A stretch of DNA of 64,000 nt from NCBI GenBank assembly GCA_028564705.1, contig JAPXFQ010000061.1:1-64000 (forward strand), in the 5' to 3' direction. Shown here piece by piece: positions 9,178-20,437 of the stretch. Numbering within the stretch: position 1 is the stretch's first letter; each line of letters opens with the position of its first letter. The position numbers and the translations under genes were made by a program. Below the pieces are notes generated by a model. That model worked only from the letters and a program-made list of their open reading frames with translations. It had not been told where the DNA came from and ran no database searches. This DNA comes from Apricaphanius iberus (lineage: Eukaryota; Chordata; Actinopteri; Cyprinodontiformes; Aphaniidae).

Positions 9178-11931
9178 ATGGACTCCGACAGCGACGTGGA
9201 GATAATTGAACACCCTACGGTTGAGGAGGTTGGGCGTATGAATATGGAGGCCCTGTGGGAGTCATTCAAGGATGCTCCAGACATCAAGTCTTTCCTCCAC
9301 AATCAGGATATGATCGTCCCGCTGGTGGCCACACCAGTTTACAACCCCCGCATGACTTTGGACCTCCAGTGCGATTACAACGGGGTGGTTGTGGAGCTAA
9401 AGAAGCTGGGCCAGCTACGCCTTCCATTTTCAAAGCTGCCATTGACATCCTTCCGGAAGGACCAGCTTAAGATGTGCTGGCAACTCATCAAAAAGCATGT
9501 GGACAGAAAAAATATGTCCGCAGAAGGTCTGGCAACCCTGAAGAAGATAAAAGGGGTGACCTTCCTGGATTTGAATGACGGCTACAAGCTTACCTTGTAC
9601 GTCATCCCCAAGTCCCTGGTGGTGGTGGAGAAGGTGTTCACGGTGGGGATGCAAAATTACCTACCCGAAGAGACACTCACCATCATCAATGGTGTCCTCA
9701 TAAACTTTGTAATACTCCTCCAAGGACTCCCCAAGAAGGAGTATCGCCGGCCCACCCTGGCGAGAACAATCTTGGTTAATAAGGGCTACATGAACGTCTT
9801 GCCCCAGGACCAAGAGTTTGTGTTGTCCATGCTGGACAGAGCATCTGACAGGGTGGGGGATCACCCAAGGCTGAAGTTGTGCTACATTGTGCACAGGTTC
9901 CGACAGAAGGACCCCACGCCCCTAAATTTGACTGACATCAGCCCGATCGAGAACATCAAGCGGGTATCCTTGCACATCGGGGCAAACATGACACCCAGGG
10001 ACCCCAACACAACCCTTTTCTGGGCCAGGGCGGGCATCCAGAGGTTGGTGGGCCAAAGGACAAATATGTACTCGTGCATGTCCATGCACGAGTGCGTTAA
10101 TTTTCAGACCTCGATCGACCAGGGTGACCCGGACGTGAGCACCCAGATCAAAAGGTTGTGCAAATTGGGGGAGCCGTCCTTCTGGCAGATGTACGTTGAC
10201 CGCCCCTACCTACACAGCTCCTCCTTTACGAGGCACCCCGTGAGTGGAGTTATTGCCACCATTGGCCTCAACGGCCACCAGTACCAGGAGTCGCTGGAGA
10301 GGAGGGCCGAAGATTTCATCCGCCATATGGAGGACATGGTACGGAAGACTCCCTCCCCATACGCCCTAAGGGTGGAGATGGTCATTCCACTGGAGCGGGA
10401 GCTGGTCAATTACGATGTACCAATTCCCCCGTCGGCACACTATGACATCTGGTCTCTGCAGACCCTCCTTCACCGCGAGCCCATGGTTGTCCCATTCTGC
10501 TGGGTAGACGGGACACGGAGCGTGAACGACATCCTGGGCATATGCCTCAGGGAAATGGTCGATCATCTGAGGGCCTTGGGCATCGCCCATAACGCCAAGG
10601 GAGGCCACGATGCAGCCTGGGAGAGTTTCCAGCTGGAGCTGTCTTTAGAGGAGACCCTGTATGGCCACCCGCTGAACCCAGTGGACATGGCGTACTCGGC
10701 CTCCCTGGGGACCAGCTCCCTGCATAAGTTCTCACTAACCCACTACAGGGGGTTCATGGCGCTGGACAATCATAACAGTGTCAGCGTACCCAACCAACCC
10801 CCACCTCTGGGGCACTGGACAAAGGACGCACAACAGGCAGAAAGGATCAAGCGACTGTTTCCCCTAACCTGCATGTATGACTGCCAGCCGGTTGTCATAG
10901 GACCCGAACTGGTGATGGTCTTGGTCAAAGACCTGTACAGGCGCAATGACCGTATACCCCTGGCAGAGATGCAGGGTGAACAGTGTCCTGGAACTCTGAA
11001 AGGGCACATAAACCTCTCCACCCTAACCCAGCACCTCTCCTCCCGCCAGTCTTTCCCCTTGCCCTTCACCTTTGGGAGGGCCAGGACTCTCCTGGCCATC
11101 GAGGGGAAAGACGTGCTGCACTGCCTCAGGGCAGGGTTCTGTGAGCTCAAAATCAAGTACTTCCCTGACCTGATGTTCCGTGACGTGTCTGGTAACAACA
11201 AGGCAACGTGGAATTTCAAAGACTGGATCGAGGTACACGATGACGACTCGGAGCCATCCATACAGTCAAGGGCGATATCTCTGGTGGGGGACGTCGCACA
11301 GGAGATGGAGCGCAGGGGGCTCTGCTACGCCCGAACCCTGGAGAGGTACAGGGAGCACGGCATGCCCTGGCTGCCCCAAGTGATGCAGAGGCTGCCGCCA
11401 AACCTGGTCAACAGATTAACAGTCCTGGTCTTCACCAGCGCCATCGGAATACTCATGAACAACGACTTTGTTTCGTTCGACAAAATCAAGGACGTAATCG
11501 TGGACATGGGGGTCACGCAGGCCGACCTGCAGAAGTGGACAGTCCTGTCGTCATCAACCTGGCCCAGGTCGTACGGATTCAACCTCTACAAACTACACTA
11601 CCAGATAGACTACTACATGGTAGCACCCGCTCCGCAGGACCCCAAAGACACGGCCAGGGCCCGTCCGGTCCACCAGGAGGAGCAACAGGAGGTGGCGGTG
11701 CCAACCCTGGAGCCTTTTGAGGAGTCCATCACCCTCCGCAGCGAGGCAAAATACTTACCTGCGAACACTACTGCTCGCTGGACGGACCACGAGCTAATGC
11801 TGATAGACAGAGACCCCAACACTGCCCCTGGCAAGGCCTACAAGGACTACCTGAAGAACTGCAGTGAGCACTCATACACTGCCAGGTCTTTCAGGGCATT
11901 TTGCCACAAAAGGAGAGAGCTCCTGAATTAA
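9178..11931 (+). CDS. Uncharacterised large intron-free protein, possible C-terminal Myb/SANT-like domain
   Basis: One open frame; it opens at 9106, but I place the start at the ATG at 9178 (MDSDSDVEIIEH) because an acceptor-like site lies just upstream and an acidic start follows. That gives 917 residues. I do not recognise the family. I see no signal peptide, membrane segment, SET, polymerase, HUH or DDE signature. The C-terminal 60 residues (from about 860, RWTDHELMLI to SFRAFCHKRREL) have the Trp spacing and basic helix of a Myb/SANT-like DNA-binding domain; this is an inference. Residues about 805-835 (after QIDYYM) form a hydrophilic linker rich in Pro, Gln and Glu. The frame is GC-richer than its surroundings and free of stops over 2.75 kb, which argues for recent selection or recent arrival. 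It lies divergent to the SET-recombinase gene and inside the interval bounded by the 1.2-kb direct repeats, so it may be a mobile-element gene. Confidence 0.75.
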   Translation: MDSDSDVEIIEHPTVEEVGRMNMEALWESFKDAPDIKSFLHNQDMIVPLVATPVYNPRMTLDLQCDYNGVVVELKKLGQLRLPFSKLPLTSFRKDQLKMCWQLIKKHVDRKNMSAEGLATLKKIKGVTFLDLNDGYKLTLYVIPKSLVVVEKVFTVGMQNYLPEETLTIINGVLINFVILLQGLPKKEYRRPTLARTILVNKGYMNVLPQDQEFVLSMLDRASDRVGDHPRLKLCYIVHRFRQKDPTPLNLTDISPIENIKRVSLHIGANMTPRDPNTTLFWARAGIQRLVGQRTNMYSCMSMHECVNFQTSIDQGDPDVSTQIKRLCKLGEPSFWQMYVDRPYLHSSSFTRHPVSGVIATIGLNGHQYQESLERRAEDFIRHMEDMVRKTPSPYALRVEMVIPLERELVNYDVPIPPSAHYDIWSLQTLLHREPMVVPFCWVDGTRSVNDILGICLREMVDHLRALGIAHNAKGGHDAAWESFQLELSLEETLYGHPLNPVDMAYSASLGTSSLHKFSLTHYRGFMALDNHNSVSVPNQPPPLGHWTKDAQQAERIKRLFPLTCMYDCQPVVIGPELVMVLVKDLYRRNDRIPLAEMQGEQCPGTLKGHINLSTLTQHLSSRQSFPLPFTFGRARTLLAIEGKDVLHCLRAGFCELKIKYFPDLMFRDVSGNNKATWNFKDWIEVHDDDSEPSIQSRAISLVGDVAQEMERRGLCYARTLERYREHGMPWLPQVMQRLPPNLVNRLTVLVFTSAIGILMNNDFVSFDKIKDVIVDMGVTQADLQKWTVLSSSTWPRSYGFNLYKLHYQIDYYMVAPAPQDPKDTARARPVHQEEQQEVAVPTLEPFEESITLRSEAKYLPANTTARWTDHELMLIDRDPNTAPGKAYKDYLKNCSEHSYTARSFRAFCHKRRELLN

Positions 11932-11984
11932 GGGACCAACTAAAACGATGGTCGGACTTTCTTTTACTTTGCTTTTCACATCCT

Positions 11985-12055
11985 TTTAGTGTTGTTTCAG
12001 CTTCGTTTTAGCCCTGTTTTAGCCCCGTTTTAGCCTCGTTTTAGCGTTTAACAGC
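11985..12055 (+). repeat. Short tandem repeat, unit about 12 bp
   Basis: Five degenerate copies of a 'cgttttagcccc'-like unit directly after the stop codon of the 917-codon gene, probably in its 3' UTR. Confidence 0.8.
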
Positions 12056-12063
12056 CGTCTTTA

Positions 12064-12225
12064 GTAGTTTTGCCACATGAGAAGTGTGATTTTTGGTTTT
12101 CCACTCATGTGTAGTGTGATTTTTTGTTTTCCACTCATGTTGAGTGTGATTTTTATTTTTCCACTCATGTTGAGTGCGATTTTTTGTTTTCCACTTCAGA
12201 TAAGCATGATTTTTTGTTACTGACT
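12064..12225 (+). repeat. 36-bp tandem repeat
   Basis: About four and a half units built on 'ttttccactcatgt' plus 'gagtgtgattttt', decaying toward the right end. They lie 130-300 bp after the stop codon of the 917-codon gene. No palindrome or spacer pattern of a CRISPR array is present. Confidence 0.85.
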
Positions 12226-12349
12226 TGTGTATGATCATATAATATAGGATCTTGTTCAGCTTGCATACAGAAAGACAAAAAAAACTCAAAAAATTAAAAA
12301 AGTAAAACCCCCCCCAAAAAAAAAAAAAAAAAAAAAAACACAAAAAGAA

Positions 12350-12643
12350 TCCTCCACAAGGACCCTGCCTTGACGCGGCGTGGAGGCTTGAGGGCCCCAG
12401 TGGTCCTAGGACTGGCCAGAGCGACTGTACCACACAGGGTACAGTAATTCTGGACAGTCCTAGGACCACTGGGGTCTGACCAAAGGGTCCATCTGTAAGG
12501 GGAAAGAAAATACTGCATGGTCTTACCTTATATTGTTAACCTACCTTTATTTCATACATCCTGCCATGACACTTTACACTTACCTTGAGTTCACAGGGTC
12601 AGAAAATGATGTCGGATCCCATCCAAACACGTCTGGGCCGCTC
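12350..12643 (-). other. Two candidate minus-strand exons of an unidentified gene
   Basis: Complement of 12584-12643 is flanked by a polypyrimidine acceptor (CTGTTTTTTCAG) and a donor (GTAAGTG). Its frame, SGPDVFGWDPTSFSDPVNS, continues in phase into a second exon that begins at 12492 after TTTCCCCTTACAG and contains YCTLCG. The second exon overlaps a nested palindrome and has no clear downstream donor before the poly-A stretch at 12313-12338. It could be the remnant of a captured gene. I do not recognise the protein. Confidence 0.3.
12360..12490. repeat. Nested inverted repeats (three stems)
   Basis: A perfect 20-bp inverted repeat (12395-12414 against 12455-12474, 'ccccagtggtcctaggactg') encloses an 8-bp one (12424-12431 against 12438-12445) and is itself enclosed by 'ggaccct' (12360-12366) paired with 'agggtcc' (12484-12490). 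The whole can fold into one long hairpin. Confidence 0.85.
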
Positions 12644-12689
12644 CTGAAAAAACAGAGAAAAAGTTAGTAGAAGTCGATCTTGGGTTAGG

Positions 12690-15600
12690 GGTTATGGTTA
12701 AAAGTTAGAACATTAAATGCAAATATGGAGGGAAGTTATTTCTTCTCAAAACCTGAAAAAAGCAAACAAGGTGGACAGTTAGGGCAATGTTGCGATCGTG
12801 TGACCGAGGGTTTTAACATGGACCTTTGCCTGAGATTCCACACCAGACCGTTACCACGTTGGTTGCAGAACAGCACCACCTACATGGCCCTTGCCTATGT
12901 GATAAAGCTATTTGAGAGCGTTCCAACGGCTTCAGATGCTACTCCCTCGCTGCTTTGCTTATAGAGATATAGCACTTACGGTGGTGAAAAGTTTCTAATT
13001 TTGGCACCCCGAAGCTCTGCACAGAACTAAACCAGAGCTCTGATTCCAATGTTGGCCGAATCAGGTCGATGAGACCTTTTCGTCGGTGTCTGGATCATGC
13101 CTCTACGTTGAAGTATAGCCGAGTTTGCCCCATTCACCTTCTATGGCAAGAAGCAGTCAGGGAGCATTATTTTTCATCGTCTCTGTGAGTCTGGAGCCAT
13201 GTTGGAACTTTCAAACAAAACAATGAGATACAGGCATTATTCTTACATAGGTTATACAGGTCCCTGAGAGCATCCGAGAACAAATCCAGCCGTGTATCTA
13301 ACGTTTTCCACCTCCGAGCTATGGCTTTCCAAAATTCTGAGGTCAAGAGGTCATCCCTTGCACAGCACACTGTATTTTGGGGGGCTATTCAGCCAAACAG
13401 AGGAATAGAGCCTCGGAAACACTTCTGTCTTTAACCTGGCTACCCACCGATGAATTGTGTCTGTTTTGCTCAATTAAACCCCCCAGGAAGGACCCCAAAA
13501 TTTCCCCTAAAGTCAGGGGGGTCGCCTGCCTTTAATAGATTGAAATTTGTAACATTAGATGAAATTAGGGAGGGAAGTTATTTCTTCTCAAAACCTGAGA
13601 AAAGTAAGCAAGGAGGACCGTTAGGGCACCATTGCCATCGCGTGACTGAGGCTTTAACAAGGACCTTTGTCCAGGTCTCCACACCCAACCTTTACCAAGT
13701 TGTCTCCAGAACAGCGCCACCTACATGGAGCTTGCCTATGTGATAAAGCTATTTGAGAGTTTTCTTATGGTATCAGTTGCTAATCCCTCACTGCTTTCCT
13801 TATAGAGATACAGCACTTAATGAGGTGAAAAATTTCTAATTTTGGCAGCCCGTAGCTCTGTAGAGGAGTGAACCAAAGCTTTGATTCCAATGCTGGGTAA
13901 ATCAGTTCGATGAGACCTTTCCGTCGGTGTCTGGATCATGCCTCTACCTTGAAGTATGGCCGAGTTTGCCCCATTCACCTTGTTTGGTAAGAAGTTCTCA
14001 GGGTGCATGACTTTTCATGGTCTCTGTGAGTCTGGAGCCATGTTGGAACTTTCAGCCAAAACAATAAGATACAGGCATTATTCTTACATGGTTTATACAG
14101 ATCCCTGAGAGCATCCGAGAACAAATCCAGCCGTGTCTCTAACGCTTTCCAACTCCGAGCTACGGCTTTCCAAAATTTTGAGGTCAAGAGGTCATCCCTT
14201 GCAGAGCACACTGTATTTTAGGGGCCTATTCAGCCATTCAGAGGAATAGAGACTTGGAACCACTTCTCGCTTAAACCTGGCTATCTACCGATGAACTGTC
14301 TCTGTTTTGGTCACATGAACCCCCCAGGAAGGACCCCAAAATTTCCCTTAAAGTCAGGGGGGTCGCCTGCCTTTAATAGATTGAAATTTGGAACATTAGA
14401 TGAAAATATGGAGGGATGCTATTTCCTCTCAAATCCTGAAAAAAACAAGCAAGGAGCACAGTTAGGGCACCGTTGCGATTGCGTGACCGAGGGCTTTAAC
14501 ATGGACTTTTGCCCAGGTCTCCACACCCAACCATGTCCAAGTTGGTTTCAGAACAGCGCCACCTACATGGAGGTTACCTATGTGATAAAGCTATTTGAGA
14601 GCTTTCTGTTGGTATCAGTTGCTAATCCCTCACTGCTTTCCTTAAAGAGATACAGCACTTAATGAGGTGAAAAATTTCTAATTTTGGCGCCCCCTAGCTC
14701 TGCAGAGGATGGAACCAGAGCTCTTATTCCAATGCTGGGCGAATCATTTCGATGAGACCTTTCCGTCGGTGTCTGGATCATGCCTCTACGTTGAAGTATG
14801 GCCGAGTTTACTCCATTCACCATGTTTGGCAAGAAGGAGTCAGGGTGCATGACTTTTCATGGTCCCTGTGAGTCTGGAGCCGTTTTGGAACTTTCAACCA
14901 ACACAATAAGAAACAGGCATTATTCTAACATTGTTTATACAGATCCCTGAGAGCATCCGAGAACAAATCCAGCCGTGTCTCTAACGCTTTCCACCTCCGA
15001 GCTACGGCTTTCCAAAATGTTGAGGTCAAGAGGTCACCCCTTGCACAGCACACTGTATTTTGGGGGCCTATTCAGCCATACAGAGGAATAGAGCCTCGGA
15101 AACACTTCTGTCTTTAACCTGGCTACCCAGCTATGAATTGTGTCTGTTTTGCTCAATTAAACCCCCCAGGAAGGACCCCAAAATTTCCCCTAAAGTCAGG
15201 GGGGTCGCCTGCCTTTAATAGATTGAAATTTGTAACATTAGATGAAATTATGGAGGGAAGTTATTTCTTCTCAAAACCTGAGAAAAGTAAGCAAGGAGGA
15301 CAGTTAGGGCACCATTGCCATCGCGTGACTGAGGGCTTTAACAAGGACCTTTGTCCAGGTCTCCACACCCAACCTTTACCAAGTTGTTTCCAGAACAGCG
15401 CCACCTACATGGAGCTTACCTATGTGATAAAGCTATTTGAGAGTTTTCTTATGGTATCAGTTGCTAATCCCTCACTGCTTTCCTTATAGAGATACAGCAC
15501 TTAATGAGGTGAAAAATTTCTAATTTTGGCGGCCCGTAGCTCTGTAGAGGAGTGAACCAAAGCTTTGATTCCAATGCTGGGTAAATAAGTTCGATGAGAC

Positions 15601-18600
15601 CTTTCCGTCGGTGTCTGGATCATGCCTCTACCTTGAAGTATGGCCAAGTTTGCCCCATTCACCTTGTTTGGTAAGAAGTTCTCAGGGTGCATGACTTTTC
15701 ATGGTCTCTGTGAGTCTGGAGCCATGTTGGAACTTTCAGCCAAAACAATAAGATACAGGCATTATTCCTACATGGTTTATACAGATCCCTGAGAGCATCC
15801 GAGAACAAATCCAGCCGTGTCTCTAACGCTTTCCAACTCCGAGCTACGGCTTTCCAAAATTTTGAGGTCAAGAGGTCATCCCTTGCAGAGCACACTGTAT
15901 TTTAGGGGCCTATTCAGCCATTCAGAGGAATAGAGACTTGGAACCACTTCTCGCTTAAACCTGGCTATCTACCGATGAACTGTCTCTGTTTTGGTCACAT
16001 GGAAGCCCCCCCCTGGAAGGACCCCAAAATTTCCGCTTAAAGTCAGGGTGTGGGACGCCTGCCTTTAATAAGATTGAAAATTGGAACAATAGATGAAAAT
16101 AGTGAGGGATTTTATATCCTCTCAAATCCTGAAAAAAACACGCAAAGGGAGCACAGTTAGGGCACCGTTTGCGAATTGTCGTACCGATGGCTTTAACATT
16201 GGACTTTTGCCCAGGTCTCCACACCCAACCGTGTCCAAGTTGGTTTCAAGAACAGCGCCACCTACAATGGAGGATACCTATGTGAATATAAGAGCAATTT
16301 TGAGACTTTCTGTTTGGAGTACATGTTGCTAATCCCTCACTGCTTTCCTTAAAGAGATACAGCACTTAATGAGGTGAAAATTTTCTAATTTTGGCGCCCC
16401 CTAGCTCTGCAGAGGATGGAACCAGAGCTCTTATTCCAATGCTGGGCGAATCAGTTCGATGAGACCTTTCCGTCGGTGTCTGGATCATGCCTCTACGTTG
16501 AAGTATGGCCGAGTTTACTCCATTAACCATGTTTGGCAAGAAGGAGTCAGTGTGCATGACTTTTCATGGTCCCTGTGAGTCTGGAGCCGTTTTGGAACTT
16601 TCAACCAACACAATAAGAAACAGGCATTATTCTAACATTGTTTATACAGATCCCTGAGAGCATCCGAGAACAAATCCAGCCGTGTCTCTAACGCTTTCCA
16701 CCTCCGAGCTACGGCTTTCCAAAATGTTGAGGTCAAGAGGTCACCCCTTGCACAGCACACTGTATTTTGGGGGCCTATTCAGCCATACAGAGGAATAGAG
16801 CCTCGGAAACACTTCTGTCTTTAACCTGGCTACCCACCGATGAATTGTGTCTGTTTTGCTCAATTAAACCCCCCAGGAAGGACCCCAAAACTTCCCCTAA
16901 AGTCAGGGGGGTCGCCTGCCTTTAATAGATTGAAATTTGTAACATTAGATGAAATTATGGAGGGAAGTTATTTCTTCTCAAAACCTGAGAAAAGTAAGCA
17001 AGGAGGACAGTTAGGGCACCATTGCCATCGCGTGACCGAGGGCTTTAACAAGGACCTTTGTCCAGGTCTCCACACCCAACCTTTACCAAGTTTTTTCCAG
17101 AACAGCGCCACCTACATGGAGCTTACCTATGTGATAAAGCTATTTGAGAGTTTTCTTATGGTATCAGTTGCTAATCCCTCACTGCTTTCCTTATAGAGAT
17201 ACAGCACTTAATGAGGTGAAAAATTTCTAATTTTGGCGGCCCGTAGCTCTGTAGAGGAGTGAACCAAAGCTTTGATTCCAATGCTGGGTAAATCAGTTCG
17301 ATGAGACCTTTCCGTCGGTGTCTGGATCATGCCTCTACCTTGAAGTATGGCCGAGTTTGCCCCATTCACCTTGTTTGGTAAGAAGTTCTCAGGGTGCATG
17401 ACTTTTCATGGTCTCTGTGAGTCTGGAGCCATGTTGGAACTTTCAGCCAAAACAATAAGATACAGGCATTATTCTTACATGGTTTATACAGATCCCTGAG
17501 AGCATCCGAGAACAAATCCAGCCGTGTCTCTAACGCTTTCCAACTCCGAGCTACGGCTTTCCAAAATTTTGAGGTCAAGAGGTCATCCCTTGCAGAGCAC
17601 ACTGTATTTTAGGGGCCTATTCAGCCATTCAGAGGAATAGAGACTTGGAACCACTTCTCGCTTAAACCTGGCTATCTACCGATGAACTGTCTCTGTTTTG
17701 GTCACATGAACCCCCCAGGAAGGACCCCAAAATTTCCCTTACAGTCAGGGGGGTCGCCTGCCTTTAATAGATTGAAATTTGGAACATTAGATGAAAATAT
17801 GGAGGGATTTTATTTCCTCTCAAATCCTGAAAAAAACAAGCAAGGAGCACAGTTAGGGCACCGTTGCGATTGCGTGACCGAGGGCTTTAACATGGACTTT
17901 TGCCCAGGTCTCCACACCCAACCATGTCCAAGTTGGTTTCAGAACAGCGCCACCTACATGGAGGTTACCTATGTGATAAAGCTATTTGAGAGCTTTCTGT
18001 TGGTATCAGTTGCTAATCCCTCATTGCTTTCCTTAAAGAGATACAGCACTTAATGAGGTGAAAAATTTCTAATTTTGGCGCCCCCTAGCTCTGCAGAGGA
18101 TGGAACCAGAGCTCTTATTCCAATGCTGGGCGAATCATTTCGATGAGACCTTTCCGTCGGTGTCTGGATCATGCCTCTACGTTGAAGTATGGCCGAGTTT
18201 ACTCCATTCACCATGTTTGGCAAGAAGGAGTCAGGGTGCATGACTTTTCATGGTCCCTGTGAGTCTGGAGCCGTTTTGGAACTTTCAACCAACACAATAA
18301 GAAACAGGCATTATTCTAACATTGTTTATACAGATCCCTGAGAGCATCCGAGAACAAATCCAGCCGTGTCTCTAACGCTTTCCAACTCCGAGCTACGGCT
18401 TTCCAAAATGTTGAGGTCAAGAGGTCACCCCTTGCACAGCACACTGTATTTTGGGGGCCTATTCAGCCATACAGAGGAATAGAGCCTCGGAAACACTTCT
18501 GTCTTTAACCTGGCTACCCACCGATGAATTGTGTCTGTTTTGCTCAATTAAACCCCCTAGGAAGGACCCCAAAATTTCCCCTAAAGTCAGGGGGGTCGCC

Positions 18601-20437
18601 TGTCTTTAATAGATTGAAATTTGTAACATTAGATGAAAATATGGAGGGAAGTTATTTCTTCTCAAATTCTGAGAAAAGTAAGCAAGGAGGACAGTTAGGG
18701 CACCATTGCCATCGCGTGACCGAGGGCTTTAACAAGGACCTTTGTCCAGGTCTCCACACCCAACCTTTACCAAGTTGTTTCCAGAACAGCGCCACCTACA
18801 TGGAGGTTACCTATGTGATAAAGCTTTTTGAGAGCTTTCTGATGGTATCAGTTGCTAATCCCTCACTGCTTTCCTTATAGAGATACAGCACTTAATGAGG
18901 TGAAAAATGTCTAATTTTGGCGGCCCGTAGCTCTGTAGAGGAGTGAACCAAAGCTTTGATTCCAATGCTGGGCAAATCAGTTCGATGAGACCTTACCGTC
19001 GGTGTCTGGATCATGCCTCTACGTTGAAGTATGGCCGAGTTTGCCCCATTCACCTTGTTTGGTAAGAAGGACTCAGGGTGCATGACTTTTCATGGTCTCT
19101 GTGTGTCTGGAGCCGTGTTGGAATTTTCAACCAACACAATAGGATACAGCGTTTATTCTTACATGGTTTATGCAAATCCCTGAGAGCATCCGAGAACAAA
19201 TCCAGCCGTGTCTCTAACGCTTTCCATCTCCGAGCTACGGCTTTCCAAAATGTTGAGGTCAAGAGGTCATCCCTTGCAGAGCACACTGTATTTTAGGGGC
19301 CTATTCAGCCATTCAGAGGAATAGAGACTTGGAACCACTTCTGGCTTAAACCTGGCTACCCACCAATTAATTGTGTCTTTTTTGGTCACATAAACCCCCC
19401 CAGGAAGGACCCCAAAATATCCCCTAAAGTCAGGGGAGTCGCCTGCCTTTAATAGATTGAAATTTGGAACATTAGATGAAAATATGGAGGGAAGTTATTT
19501 CCTCTCAAAACCTGAAAAAAGCAAGCAAGCTGGACAGTTAGGGCACGATTGTGATCGCCTGACCGCGGGCTTTAACATGGACCTTTGCCCAGGTATCCGC
19601 ACCCAACCGTTTCCACGTTGGTTTCAGAACAGCGCCACCTACATGGTGCTTACCTATATGATTCAGCTATTTGCGAGCTTTCCAATGCTGTCAGTTGCTG
19701 CTCCTTCACTGCTTTCCTTAAAGAGATACAGCACTTAATGTGGTGAAAAATTTCTAATTTTGGTGCCACCTAGCTCTGCAGAGGAGTGAACCAAAGCTTT
19801 GATTCTAACGCTGGGCGAATCAGTTCGATGAGACCTTTCCGTTGGTGTCTGGGTCATGCCTCTACGTTGAAGTATGGCCGAGTTTGCCCCATTCACCTTG
19901 TTTGGCAAGAAGGAATCAGGGTACAGGACTTTTCATGGTCTCTGTGAGTCTGGAGCCGTGTTGGAACTTTCAACCTCAACAAGAAGATACAGGCATTATT
20001 CTTACAGGGGTTATACAGATCCCTGAGAGCATCTGACAACAAATCCAGCCGTGTCTCTAACGCTTTCCACCTCCGAGCTACGGCTTTCCAAAATTTTGAG
20101 GTAAAGAGGTCATCCCATGCAGAGCACACTGTATTTTAGGGGCCTATTCAGCCATTCAGAGGAATAGAGACTTGGAACCACTTCTGGCTTAAACCTGCCT
20201 ACACACCGATGAATCATGTCTGTTTTGGTCACATAAACCCCCCAGGAAGGAGCCCAAATTGTCTCCTAAAGTCAGGGGGAGCGCCTGCCTTTAATAGATT
20301 GCAATTGGTAACATTAGACGAAAATATGGAGGGAAGTTATTTCCCCTCAAATCCTGAAAAAAGCAAGCGAGCAGGACAGTTAGCGCACCGTTACGATCGT
20401 GTGACCGAGGGCTTTAACATGGACCTTTGTGGTGGTG
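12690..20437 (+). repeat. Higher-order satellite array of about 842-bp units
   Basis: The landmark 'ctttcc' before 'aaaat...gaggtcaag' recurs near 13325, 14166, 15008, 15850, 16715, 17558, 18400, 19242 and 20084, so the unit is 841-843 bp except one of 865 bp. Units alternate between type A (with 'gcctcggaaacacttctg' and 'tgctcaattaaac') and type B (with 'acttggaaccacttct' and 'ttggtcacat'), giving an AB dimer of about 1684 bp. The order is A B A B A B A, then two B-like units. Dimers are nearly identical, which indicates recent homogenisation. Open frames of 63, 78 and 118-123 codons recur in every unit because the sequence recurs; I do not call them genes. Confidence 0.92.
15990..16345 (+). 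repeat. Indel-riddled half unit within the satellite array
   Basis: Aligned with 14312-14660 and 17702-18050, this stretch carries more than 20 scattered single-base insertions plus substitutions, while the sequence before and after is almost identical to the other type B units. This explains the 865-bp spacing of this unit. Confidence 0.8.

Noticed and set aside
12064..12225. Possible CRISPR array
   Set aside because: The 36-bp units are contiguous without unique spacers, and the genome is that of a vertebrate.
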